This document shows positions 1-10,900 of a DNA stretch of 64,000 nt, one piece after another. Below the pieces are notes generated by a model that was not told the origin of the DNA, made no database searches, and saw only the letters and a list, made by a program, of their open reading frames with translations. Positions within the stretch are counted from its first letter, which is position 1. Each line of letters begins with the position of its first letter. Both the position numbers and the translations under genes were made by a program. Source of the DNA: Metellina segmentata (Eukaryota; Arthropoda; Arachnida; Araneae; Tetragnathidae); the NCBI GenBank assembly GCA_947359465.1, contig CANAIC010000156.1:62001-126000 (forward strand), in the 5' to 3' direction.

Positions 1-396
1 GACATAAAATCTTGCATTTATAAATTTTTAGAGGAAAAATGGCAGAACGATTGGGACGAACATACCGAGAACAAACTTCATGCTATTAAACCAAATATAT
101 CGGAATGGAAATCGCTACCTATAAGAAGACAAAATGTTATATTGACACGCCTCCGTATTGGACATACTCGTATAACCCACAGACACCTCCTCCTTGGAGA
201 AGATCATCCTATTTGTAATCATTGTATTTGTCCACTAACGGTAAAACATATTTTAATAGAATGTTCTCATTTTAATTATCAACGTCTTAAATATTTTAAT
301 TCTTATACCTTGGCTTTAGAAGACATGGTTGGGGAGAATCCTCATCCAAATATTTTTAGCTTTTTACATGACATTGGTTTTATCCATCACATATAA
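1..396 (+). CDS. LINE ORF2 C-terminus (partial; after the RNase H core)
   Basis: Frame 1 is open from the first base to the TAA at 394-396, giving 131 residues of what is clearly a longer protein. It matches the last part of the RNase H-containing frame of the right LINE, with many substitutions in its first 47 residues and few after that. It holds the post-RNase H segment, including a Cys-x2-Cys ... His-x4-Cys cluster (the codons around 215-270) that is also present in the right copy. The RNase H catalytic residues themselves lie off the window to the left. There is no frameshift or stop in the visible part. A shorter reading from the ATG at 142 is possible but has no reason to be a true start. 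Confidence 0.85.
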   Translation, partial: DIKSCIYKFLEEKWQNDWDEHTENKLHAIKPNISEWKSLPIRRQNVILTRLRIGHTRITHRHLLLGEDHPICNHCICPLTVKHILIECSHFNYQRLKYFNSYTLALEDMVGENPHPNIFSFLHDIGFIHHI

Positions 397-446
397 TTTT
401 ATGTAGCATTCATTCATTATGATTTGACTCATTTCACATTATTATT

Positions 447-467
447 ATATTATATATATATATATAT
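447..467. repeat. (TA)n microsatellite in LINE 3' UTR
   Basis: There is a run of about ten TA dinucleotides where the right LINE copy has only a short AT-rich stretch. This is a local expansion in this copy. Confidence 0.85.
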
Positions 468-476
468 TTTTTTATC

Positions 477-515
477 TTGAGTTTGGCATAATATGTCCCA
501 AGAGGACTCAATGCT
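477..515 (+). promoter_or_regulatory. Conserved LINE 3'-terminal fold (candidate RT recognition element)
   Basis: TTGAGT (477-482) can pair with ACTCAA (506-511). GGCAT upstream of the second arm can pair with ATGC at 511-514, the same interleaved arrangement as in the right copy at 63852-63890. GTCC and GGAC inside it could form an alternative five-base-loop hairpin. Identity between the two copies here contrasts with divergence upstream. A role in template recognition by the reverse transcriptase is inferred from other LINEs, not shown. Confidence 0.35.
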
Positions 516-873
516 GGATTGGTGCTGCTCGAGTAGGCGGACTTGGTCGTCATGCCCATTTCGAGATGGTAGGGAAAATAAGAGAACGCGTCCCCTACTC
601 CCTCTTCTGCTTTCGAAATGACGCCGATTTCCTTCGCTACATGGGGGCTGAGGCAGTGCATTAGAAGTTCCTTTGTACTAAGCCCAGCCGCTCTAGCAAC
701 TTGTCCTAGTGTGGTGATGACAGCAGCTCCCCGGAATCGAGAAGGGAGAGTTGCCATCCTCATCCCCGATCCCGGGAGCTTGACGAACTTGAAGAAGTAC
801 ATATCAATTGCACATATCATGGAGCGGTAGCCTTCAGTCAGTTTATCTTCTCCAATGTACCCATCGAAGTCTA
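516..873 (-). pseudogene. Partial first unit U0: N-like fragment fused to LINE 3' UTR
   Basis: Only the upstream (N-terminal) part of the viral fragment is present. The homology to the other units starts at 516, in the middle of the segment for the serine/tyrosine-rich motif region. The minus-strand frame stays open across the junction into the LINE 3' UTR and stops at 434. It therefore reads as a 128-residue chimeric frame (434-820), whose last roughly 25 residues are antisense LINE sequence and not viral. This is the left boundary of the array as seen here. Confidence 0.85.
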
Positions 874-1208
874 TCCAATGGTGTTGAGGCTCCCTTCACT
901 CCGGTTGAGTTGTACAGCTCTAGCACCTCTTCGATGTAACCCGTTTGGTCAAGTGAGACCGAACCGTCTGCTAGTCTGGTTATCTTCATTGAAAGGATCT
1001 CACTTGCTTCTCCTAGGTCCTTGGCCTTGAACCTTTCCATTACTTCACGCTTGAAGGCATTAATAGACTGCTGTTCACCGACAATCAGCATGTCGTCAAC
1101 ATATAACCCAAGGAAAAGCTTTCTCCCCTGGTGATAGTAGACACATGGGTCATATTTGGAACGCAGCAGTCCATAGTCCTTCAAAAAAGAATCAAAACAC
1201 TTGTTCCA
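874..1208 (-). pseudogene. copia/Ty1-type reverse transcriptase fragment (unit U1; repeated in every unit)
   Basis: Minus-strand codons from the Trp-Asn-Lys at 1200-1208 give an unbroken copia RT segment of about 110 residues. In order it carries the conserved approach to the catalytic site (K-Y-D-P-C-V-Y-Y), the active-site block L-Y-V-D-D-M, the L-G-E-A segment and the terminal S-T-P-L-D. After that the frame runs out of phase into viral sequence and stops at 843. A TTG at 1182-1184 allows a 113-residue reading, but nothing suggests it is used. It has no gag, integrase, RNase H or LTR, so it is a dead internal fragment of a Ty1/copia polyprotein, which is normally over 1000 residues. Variants elsewhere change conserved-looking positions (D to V at 3310, 5470, 8710), consistent with no constraint. 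Confidence 0.92.
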
Positions 1209-1953
1209 TTATTATCGTTTAAATGCTCCACCATCTCTTCTAATTTAATATCCAATGGTGTTATCTTGTCTCCTGGTCCGATGACTTGTGGAGTGGCGTC
1301 TGCAACTGGTGCTTCTTCTTCTGTTTCTTCATCGCTCTCATCGCTGTCGGGCTGTGCGTCTGCCATCCGCTCTAGCTCTTTGAGCTGCTTTCTTTGTTCT
1401 TTGATTCGGGTCGCGGCAACCTTTGTGTTGACAAATTGGCGCTTGAATCCGGCACCCCCTCCTAAGCTCAGCCCAACCATAGCGGCCGAATTGGCTGTTC
1501 CAGCGACGTCAACCGCTCCATTCGCCACTATGGCGCCATACGATCTACTGAGCCCCAGCGTGATTCCAATGAAATGGAGCCACATGTATAAAGTCGGATT
1601 GGTGCTGCTCGAGTAGGCGGACTTGATCGTCATGCCCATTTCGAGATGGTAGGGAAAATAAGAGAACGCGTCCCCTACTCCCTCTTCTGCTTTCGAAATG
1701 ACGCCGATTTCCTTCGCTACATGGGGGCTGAGGCAGTGCATTAGAAGTTCCTTTGTACTAAGCCCAGCCGCTCTAGCAACTTGTCCTAGTGTGGTGATGA
1801 CAGCAGCTCCCCGGAATCGAGAAGGGAGAGTTGCCATCCTCATCCCCGATCCCGGGAGCTTGACGAACTTGAAGAAGTACATATCAATTGCACATATCAT
1901 GGAGCGGTAGCCTTCAGTCAGTTTATCTTCTCCAATGTACCCATCGAAGTCTA
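1209..1953 (-). pseudogene. Rhabdovirus-like nucleoprotein fragment (endogenous viral element; unit U1, repeated in every unit)
   Basis: The frame from the ATG at 1898-1900 to the stop at 1181 gives 239 residues and stays open 25 codons further upstream, so the Met is internal and the native N-terminus is missing. Residues 7-39 (D-M-Y-F-F, then R-F-R-G-A-A), 79-89 (F-S-Y-F-P-Y, M-G) and 93-107 (K-S-A-Y-S-S, N-P, a Trp at 107) form the pattern of the central, RNA-binding part of rhabdovirus N proteins, where a Ser-Pro-Tyr-Ser signature is usual; here it is S-A-Y-S at 94-97. Residues 165-197 are charged, with a strongly acidic run at about 183-197. The last few residues and the stop come from copia DNA. 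In the family, N coats genomic RNA and is roughly 400-450 residues, so a little over half is present. Assignment is by pattern recognition; another mononegavirus nucleoprotein is the main alternative. Confidence 0.75.
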
Positions 1954-4900
1954 TCCAATGGTGTTGAGGCTCCCTTCACTCCGGTTGAGTTGTACAGCTC
2001 TAGCACCTCTTCGATGTAACCCGTTTGGTCAAGTGAGACCGAATCGTCTGCTAGTCTGGTTATCTTCATTGAAAGGATCTCACTTGCTTCTCCTAGGTCC
2101 TTGGCCTTGAACCTTTCCATTACTTCACGCTTGAAGGCATTAATAGACTGCTGTTCACCGACAATCAGCATGTCGTCAACATATAACCCAAGGAAAAGCT
2201 TTCTCCCCTGGTGATAGTAGACACATGGGTCATATTTGGAACGCAGCAGTCCATAGTCCTTCAAAAAAGAATCAAAACACTTGTTCCATTATTATCGTTT
2301 AAATGCTCCACCATCTCTTCTAATTTAATATCCAATGGTGTTATCTTGTCTCCTGGTCCGATGACTTGTGGAGTGGCGTCTGCAACTGGTGCTTCTTCTT
2401 CTGTTTCTTCATCGCTCTCATCGCTGTCGGGCTGTGCGTCTGCCATCCGCTCTAGCTCTTTGAGCTGCTTTCTTTGTTCTTTGATTCGGGTCGCGGCAAC
2501 CTTTGTGTTGACAAATTGGCGCTTGAATCCGGCACCCCCTCCTAAGCTCAGCCCAACCATAGCGGCCGAATTGGCTGTTCCAGCGACGTCAACCGCTCCA
2601 TTCGCCACTATGGCGCCATACGATCTACTGAGCCCCAGCGTGATTCCAATGAAATGGAGCCACATGTATAAAGTCGGATTGGTGCTGCTCGAGTAGGCGG
2701 ACTTGGTCGTCATGCCCATTTCGAGATGGTAGGGAAAATAAGAGAACGCGTCCCCTACTCCCTCTTCTGCTTTCGAAATGACGCCGATTTCCTTCGCTAC
2801 ATGGGGGCTGAGGCAGTGCATTAGAAGTTCCTTTGTACTAAGCCCAGCCGCTCTAGCAACTTGTCCTAGTGTGGTGATGACAGCAGCTCCCCGGAATCGA
2901 GAAGGGAGAGTTGCCATCCTCATCCCCGATCCCGGGAGCTTGACGAACTTGAAGAAGTACATATCAATTGCACATATCATGGAGCGGTAGCCTTCAGTCA
3001 GTTTATCTTCTCCAATGTACCCATCGAAGTCTATCGAATGGTGTTGAGGCTCCCTTCACTCCGGTTGAGTTGTACAGCTCTAGCACCTCTTCGATGTAAC
3101 CCGTTTGGTCAAGTGAGACCGAACCGTCTGCTAGTCTGGTTATCTTCATTGAAAGGATCTCACTTGCTTCTCCTAGGTCCTTGGCCTTGAACCTTTCCAT
3201 TACTTCACGCTTGAAGGCATTAATAGACTGCTGTTCACCGACAATCAGCATGTCGTCAACATATAACCCAAGGAAAAGCTTTCTCCCCTGGTGATAGTAG
3301 ACACATGGGACATATTTGGAACGCAGCAGTCCATAGTCCTTCAAAAAAGAATCAAAACACTTGTTCCATTATTATCGTTTAAATGCTCCACCATCTCTTC
3401 TAATTTAATATCCAATGGTGTTATCTTGTCTCCTGGTCCGATGACTTGTGGAGTGGCGTCTGCAACTGGTGCTTCTTCTTCTGTTTCTTCATCGCTCTCA
3501 TCGCTGTCGGGCTGTGCGTCTGCCATCCGCTCTAGCTCTTTGAGCTGCTTTCTTTGTTCTTTGATTCGGGTCGCGGCAACCTTTGTGTTGACAAATTGGC
3601 GCTTGAATCCGGCACCCCCTCCTAAGCTCAGCCCAACCATAGCGGCCGAATTGGCTGTTCCAGCGACGTCAACCGCTCCATTCGCCACTATGGCGCCATA
3701 CGATCTACTGAGCCCCAGCGTGATTCCAATGAAATGGAGCCACATGTATAAAGTCGGATTGGTGCTGCTCGAGTAGGCGGACTTGATCGTCATGCCCATT
3801 TCGAGATGGTAGGGAAAATAAGAGAACGCGTCCCCTACTCCCTCTTCTGCTTTCGAAATGACGCCGATTTCCTTCGCTACATGGGGGCTGAGGCAGTGCA
3901 TTAGAAGTTCCTTTGTACTAAGCCCAGCCGCTCTAGCAACTTGTCCTAGTGTGGTGATGACAGCAGCTCCCCGGAATCGAGAAGGGAGAGTTGCCATCCT
4001 CATCCCCGATCCCGGGAGCTTGACGAACTTGAAGAAGTACATATCAATTGCACATATCATGGAGCGGTAGCCTTCAGTCAGTTTATCTTCTCCAATGTAC
4101 CCATCGAAGTCTATCCAATGGTGTTGAGGCTCCCTTCACTCCGGTTGAGTTGTACAGCTCTAGCACCTCTTCGATGTAACCCGTTTGGTCAAGTGAGACC
4201 GAATCGTCTGCTAGTCTGGTTATCTTCATTGAAAGGATCTCACTTGCTTCTCCTAGGTCCTTGGCCTTGAACCTTTCCATTACTTCACGCTTGAAGGCAT
4301 TAATAGACTGCTGTTCACCGACAATCAGCATGTCGTCAACATATAACCCAAGGAAAAGCTTTCTCCCCTGGTGATAGTAGACACATGGGTCATATTTGGA
4401 ACGCAGCAGTCCATAGTCCTTCAAAAAAGAATCAAAACACTTGTTCCATTATTATCGTTTAAATGCTCCACCATCTCTTCTAATTTAATATCCAATGGTG
4501 TTATCTTGTCTCCTGGTCCGATGACTTGTGGAGTGGCGTCTGCAACTGGTGCTTCTTCTTCTGTTTCTTCATCGCTCTCATCGCTGTCGGGCTGTGCGTC
4601 TGCCATCCGCTCTAGCTCTTTGAGCTGCTTTCTTTGTTCTTTGATTCGGGTCGCGGCAACCTTTGTGTTGACAAATTGGCGCTTGAATCCGGCACCCCCT
4701 CCTAAGCTCAGCCCAACCATAGCGGCCGAATTGGCTGTTCCAGCGACGTCAACCGCTCCATTCGCCACTATGGCGCCATACGATCTACTGAGCCCCAGCG
4801 TGATTCCAATGAAATGGAGCCACATGTATAAAGTCGGATTGGTGCTGCTCGAGTAGGCGGACTTGGTCGTCATGCCCATTTCGAGATGGTAGGGAAAATA

Positions 4901-7900
4901 AGAGAACGCGTCCCCTACTCCCTCTTCTGCTTTCGAAATGACGCCGATTTCCTTCGCTACATGGGGGCTGAGGCAGTGCATTAGAAGTTCCTTTGTACTA
5001 AGCCCAGCCGCTCTAGCAACTTGTCCTAGTGTGGTGATGACAGCAGCTCCCCGGAATCGAGAAGGGAGAGTTGCCATCCTCATCCCCGATCCCGGGAGCT
5101 TGACGAACTTGAAGAAGTACATATCAATTGCACATATCATGGAGCGGTAGCCTTCAGTCAGTTTATCTTCTCCAATGTACCCATCGAAGTCTATCGAATG
5201 GTGTTGAGGCTCCCTTCACTCCGGTTGAGTTGTACAGCTCTAGCACCTCTTCGATGTAACCCGTTTGGTCAAGTGAGACCGAACCGTCTGCTAGTCTGGT
5301 TATCTTCATTGAAAGGATCTCACTTGCTTCTCCTAGGTCCTTGGCCTTGAACCTTTCCATTACTTCACGCTTGAAGGCATTAATAGACTGCTGTTCACCG
5401 ACAATCAGCATGTCGTCAACATATAACCCAAGGAAAAGCTTTCTCCCCTGGTGATAGTAGACACATGGGACATATTTGGAACGCAGCAGTCCATAGTCCT
5501 TCAAAAAAGAATCAAAACACTTGTTCCATTATTATCGTTTAAATGCTCCACCATCTCTTCTAATTTAATATCCAATGGTGTTATCTTGTCTCCTGGTCCG
5601 ATGACTTGTGGAGTGGCGTCTGCAACTGGTGCTTCTTCTTCTGTTTCTTCATCGCTCTCATCGCTGTCGGGCTGTGCGTCTGCCATCCGCTCTAGCTCTT
5701 TGAGCTGCTTTCTTTGTTCTTTGATTCGGGTCGCGGCAACCTTTGTGTTGACAAATTGGCGCTTGAATCCGGCACCCCCTCCTAAGCTCAGCCCAACCAT
5801 AGCGGCCGAATTGGCTGTTCCAGCGACGTCAACCGCTCCATTCGCCACTATGGCGCCATACGATCTACTGAGCCCCAGCGTGATTCCAATGAAATGGAGC
5901 CACATGTATAAAGTCGGATTGGTGCTGCTCGAGTAGGCGGACTTGGTCGTCATGCCCATTTCGAGATGGTAGGGAAAATAAGAGAACGCGTCCCCTACTC
6001 CCTCTTCTGCTTTCGAAATGACGCCGATTTCCTTCGCTACATGGGGGCTGAGGCAGTGCATTAGAAGTTCCTTTGTACTAAGCCCAGCCGCTCTAGCAAC
6101 TTGTCCTAGTGTGGTGATGACAGCAGCTCCCCGGAATCGAGAAGGGAGAGTTGCCATCCTCATCCCCGATCCCGGGAGCTTGACGAACTTGAAGAAGTAC
6201 ATATCAATTGCACATATCATGGAGCGGTAGCCTTCAGTCAGTTTATCTTCTCCAATGTACCCATCGAAGTCTATCCAATGGTGTTGAGGCTCCCTTCACT
6301 CCGGTTGAGTTGTACAGCTCTAGCACCTCTTCGATGTAACCCGTTTGGTCAAGTGAGACCGAACCGTCTGCTAGTCTGGTTATCTTCATTGAAAGGATCT
6401 CACTTGCTTCTCCTAGGTCCTTGGCCTTGAACCTTTCCATTACTTCACGCTTGAAGGCATTAATAGACTGCTGTTCACCGACAATCAGCATGTCGTCAAC
6501 ATATAACCCAAGGAAAAGCTTTCTCCCCTGGTGATAGTAGACACATGGGTCATATTTGGAACGCAGCAGTCCATAGTCCTTCAAAAAAGAATCAAAACAC
6601 TTGTTCCATTATTATCGTTTAAATGCTCCACCATCTCTTCTAATTTAATATCCAATGGTGTTATCTTGTCTCCTGGTCCGATGACTTGTGGAGTGGCGTC
6701 TGCAACTGGTGCTTCTTCTTCTGTTTCTTCATCGCTCTCATCGCTGTCGGGCTGTGCGTCTGCCATCCGCTCTAGCTCTTTGAGCTGCTTTCTTTGTTCT
6801 TTGATTCGGGTCGCGGCAACCTTTGTGTTGACAAATTGGCGCTTGAATCCGGCACCCCCTCCTAAGCTCAGCCCAACCATAGCGGCCGAATTGGCTGTTC
6901 CAGCGACGTCAACCGCTCCATTCGCCACTATGGCGCCATACGATCTACTGAGCCCCAGCGTGATTCCAATGAAATGGAGCCACATGTATAAAGTCGGATT
7001 GGTGCTGCTCGAGTAGGCGGACTTGGTCGTCATGCCCATTTCGAGATGGTAGGGAAAATAAGAGAACGCGTCCCCTACTCCCTCTTCTGCTTTCGAAATG
7101 ACGCCGATTTCCTTCGCTACATGGGGGCTGAGGCAGTGCATTAGAAGTTCCTTTGTACTAAGCCCAGCCGCTCTAGCAACTTGTCCTAGTGTGGTGATGA
7201 CAGCAGCTCCCCGGAATCGAGAAGGGAGAGTTGCCATCCTCATCCCCGATCCCGGGAGCTTGACGAACTTGAAGAAGTACATATCAATTGCACATATCAT
7301 GGAGCGGTAGCCTTCAGTCAGTTTATCTTCTCCAATGTACCCATCGAAGTCTATCCAATGGTGTTGAGGCTCCCTTCACTCCGGTTGAGTTGTACAGCTC
7401 TAGCACCTCTTCGATGTAACCCGTTTGGTCAAGTGAGACCGAACCGTCTTCTAGTCTGGTTATCTTCATTGAAAGGATCTCACTTGCTTCTCCTAGGTCC
7501 TTGGCCTTGAACCTTTCCATTACTTCACGCTTGAAGGCATTAATAGACTGCTGTTCACCGACAATCAGCATGTCGTCAACATATAACCCAAGGAAAAGCT
7601 TTCTCCCCTGGTGATAGTAGACACATGGGTCATATTTGGAACGCAGCAGTCCATAGTCCTTCAAAAAAGAATCAAAACACTTGTTCCATTATTATCGTTT
7701 AAATGCTCCACCATCTCTTCTAATTTAATATCCAATGGTGTTATCTTGTCTCCTGGTCCGATGACTTGTGGAGTGGCGTCTGCAACTGGTGCTCCTTCTT
7801 CTGTTTCTTCATCGCTCTCATCGCTGTTGGGCTGTGCGTCTGCCATCCGCTCTAGCTCTTTGAGCTGCTTTCTTTGTTCTTTGATTCGGGTCGCGGCAAC

Positions 7901-10900
7901 CTTTGTGTTGACAAATTGGCGCTTGAATCCGGCACCCCCTCCTAAGCTCAGCCCAACCATAGCGGCCGAATTGGCTGTTCCAGCGACGTCAACCGCTCCA
8001 TTCGCCACTATGGCGCCATACGATCTACTGAGCCCCAGCGTGATTCCAATGAAATGGAGCCACATGTATAAAGTCGGATTGGTGCTGCTCGAGTAGGCGG
8101 ACTTGGTCGTCATGCCCATTTCGAGATGGTAGGGAAAATAAGAGAACGCGTCCCCTACTCCCTCTTCTGCTTTCGAAATGACGCCGATTTCCTTCGCTAC
8201 ATGGGGGCTGAGGCAGTGCATTAGAAGTTCCTTTGTACTAAGCCCAGCCGCTCTAGCAACTTGTCCTAGTGTGGTGATGACAGCAGCTCCCCGGAATCGA
8301 GAAGGGAGAGTTGCCATCCTCATCCCCGATCCCGGGAGCTTGACGAACTTGAAGAAGTACATATCAATTGCACATATCATGGAGCGGTAGCCTTCAGTCA
8401 GTTTATCTTCTCCAATGTACCCATCGAAGTCTATCGAATGGTGTTGAGGCTCCCTTCACTCCGGTTGAGTTGTACAGCTCTAGCACCTCTTCGATGTAAC
8501 CCGTTTGGTCAAGTGAGACCGAACCGTCTGCTAGTCTGGTTATCTTCATTGAAAGGATCTCACTTGCTTCTCCTAGGTCCTTGGCCTTGAACCTTTCCAT
8601 TACTTCACGCTTGAAGGCATTAATAGACTGCTGTTCACCGACAATCAGCATGTCGTCAACATATAACCCAAGGAAAAGCTTTCTCCCCTGGTGATAGTAG
8701 ACACATGGGACATATTTGGAACGCAGCAGTCCATAGTCCTTCAAAAAAGAATCAAAACACTTGTTCCATTATTATCGTTTAAATGCTCCACCATCTCTTC
8801 TAATTTAATATCCAATGGTGTTATCTTGTCTCCTGGTCCGATGACTTGTGGAGTGGCGTCTGCAACTGGTGCTTCTTCTTCTGTTTCTTCATCGCTCTCA
8901 TCGCTGTCGGGCTGTGCGTCTGCCATCCGCTCTAGCTCTTTGAGCTGCTTTCTTTGTTCTTTGATTCGGGTCGCGGCAACCTTTGTGTTGACAAATTGGC
9001 GCTTGAATCCGGCACCCCCTCCTAAGCTCAGCCCAACCATAGCGGCCGAATTGGCTGTTCCAGCGACGTCAACCGCTCCATTCGCCACTATGGCGCCATA
9101 CGATCTACTGAGCCCCAGCGTGATTCCAATGAAATGGAGCCACATGTATAAAGTCGGATTGGTGCTGCTCGAGTAGGCGGACTTGGTCGTCATGCCCATT
9201 TCGAGATGGTAGGGAAAATAAGAGAACGCGTCCCCTACTCCCTCTTCTGCTTTCGAAATGACGCCGATTTCCTTCGCTACATGGGGGCTGAGGCAGTGCA
9301 TTAGAAGTTCCTTTGTACTAAGCCCAGCCGCTCTAGCAACTTGTCCTAGTGTGGTGATGACAGCAGCTCCCCGGAATCGAGAAGGGAGAGTTGCCATCCT
9401 CATCCCCGATCCCGGGAGCTTGACGAACTTGAAGAAGTACATATCAATTGCACATATCATGGAGCGGTAGCCTTCAGTCAGTTTATCTTCTCCAATGTAC
9501 CCATCGAAGTCTATCCAATGGTGTTGAGGCTCCCTTCACTCCGGTTGAGTTGTACAGCTCTAGCACCTCTTCGATGTAACCCGTTTGGTCAAGTGAGACC
9601 GAACCGTCTGCTAGTCTGGTTATCTTCATTGAAAGGATCTCACTTGCTTCTCCTAGGTCCTTGGCCTTGAACCTTTCCATTACTTCACGCTTGAAGGCAT
9701 TAATAGACTGCTGTTCACCGACAATCAGCATGTCGTCAACATATAACCCAAGGAAAAGCTTTCTCCCCTGGTGATAGTAGACACATGGGTCATATTTGGA
9801 ACGCAGCAGTCCATAGTCCTTCAAAAAAGAATCAAAACACTTGTTCCATTATTATCGTTTAAATGCTCCACCATCTCTTCTAATTTAATATCCAATGGTG
9901 TTATCTTGTCTCCTGGTCCGATGACTTGTGGAGTGGCGTCTGCAACTGGTGCTTCTTCTTCTGTTTCTTCATCGCTCTCATCGCTGTCGGGCTGTGCGTC
10001 TGCCATCCGCTCTAGCTCTTTGAGCTGCTTTCTTTGTTCTTTGATTCGGGTCGCGGCAACCTTTGTGTTGACAAATTGGCGCTTGAATCCGGCACCCCCT
10101 CCTAAGCTCAGCCCAACCATAGCGGCCGAATTGGCTGTTCCAGCGACGTCAACCGCTCCATTCGCCACTATGGCGCCATACGATCTACTGAGCCCCAGCG
10201 TGATTCCAATGAAATGGAGCCACATGTATAAAGTCGGATTGGTGCTGCTCGAGTAGGCGGACTTGGTCGTCATGCCCATTTCGAGATGGTAGGGAAAATA
10301 AGAGAACGCGTCCCCTACTCCCTCTTCTGCTTTCGAAATGACGCCGATTTCCTTCGCTACATGGGGGCTGAGGCAGTGCATTAGAAGTTCCTTTGTACTA
10401 AGCCCAGCCGCTCTAGCAACTTGTCCTAGTGTGGTGATGACAGCAGCTCCCCGGAATCGAGAAGGGAGAGTTGCCATCCTCATCCCCGATCCCGGGAGCT
10501 TGACGAACTTGAAGAAGTACATATCAATTGCACATATCATGGAGCGGTAGCCTTCAGTCAGTTTATCTTCTCCAATGTACCCATCGAAGTCTATCGAATG
10601 GTGTTGAGGCTCCCTTCACTCCGGTTGAGTTGTACAGCTCTAGCACCTCTTCGATGTAACCCGTTTGGTCAAGTGAGACCGAACCGTCTTCTAGTCTGGT
10701 TATCTTCATTGAAAGGATCTCACTTGCTTCTCCTAGGTCCTTGGCCTTGAACCTTTCCATTACTTCACGCTTGAAGGCATTAATAGACTGCTGTTCACCG
10801 ACAATCAGCATGTCGTCAACATATAACCCAAGGAAAAGCTTTCTCCCCTGGTGATAGTAGACACATGGGTCATATTTGGAACGCAGCAGTCCATAGTCCT

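Larger units (their letters stand above)
1..515 (+). mobile_element. 3' end of an I-group-like LINE (left copy)
   Basis: This stretch aligns by eye along its whole length with the 3' part of the nearly complete LINE at 58278-63916, in the same orientation. It includes a shared terminal block (476-514 here, 63851-63889 there) that is identical over 39 bases. Elsewhere it differs at many positions, more so in the first 140 bases than downstream, so it is an older or different copy and not a recent duplicate. It stops at about 514/515, just before the segment that carries the short A-rich stretch and AATCC tail in the right copy, and runs straight into array sequence. The element continues beyond the left edge of the window. 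Confidence 0.9.
397..515 (+). other. 3' UTR of left LINE copy, tail missing
   Basis: This AT-rich trailer follows the ORF2 stop. Its last 39 LINE-derived bases (476-514) are identical to the right copy. The A-rich spacer and AATCC repeats that follow at 63890-63919 in the right copy are absent. Instead, array sequence begins at 516 after one ambiguous base. Confidence 0.8.
874..1953 (-). repeat. Reference complete unit (U1) of the array
   Basis: One period as counted here runs from the copia/N junction near 874-880 to the equivalent point in the next unit. On the minus strand, the copia fragment ends in a Ser-Thr-Pro-Leu-Asp stretch that passes directly into the viral fragment. The viral fragment ends next to a TAA (1209-1211 on the plus strand as TTA), immediately before the Trp-Asn-Lys codons that open the next copia fragment. 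The exact join is uncertain by a few bases. U1 carries A at 1626, changing Thr to Ile in the viral frame, shared only with U3. Confidence 0.9.

Noticed and set aside
434..820. A novel 128-residue protein at the left array edge
   Set aside because: It is a chance fusion of truncated viral sequence with antisense LINE 3' UTR.
843..1208. An active copia retrotransposon in each unit
   Set aside because: Only about 110 residues of RT are present. There are no LTRs, primer-binding site, gag, integrase or RNase H.
1131..1616. A 161-residue plus-strand frame repeated in each unit, rich in Ser, Ala and Pro
   Set aside because: It is exactly antisense to the viral fragment and copia start, has no recognisable domain, and its openness follows from the composition of the coding strand. 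I treat it and the 70-residue plus-strand frame at the other end of N as shadows.
1181..1900. Reading the N-like frame as a functional, domesticated host gene family
   Set aside because: The frame starts at an internal Met, ends in copia-derived codons, has no promoter context and shows mostly amino-acid-changing variants. Not excluded, but unsupported by the sequence.
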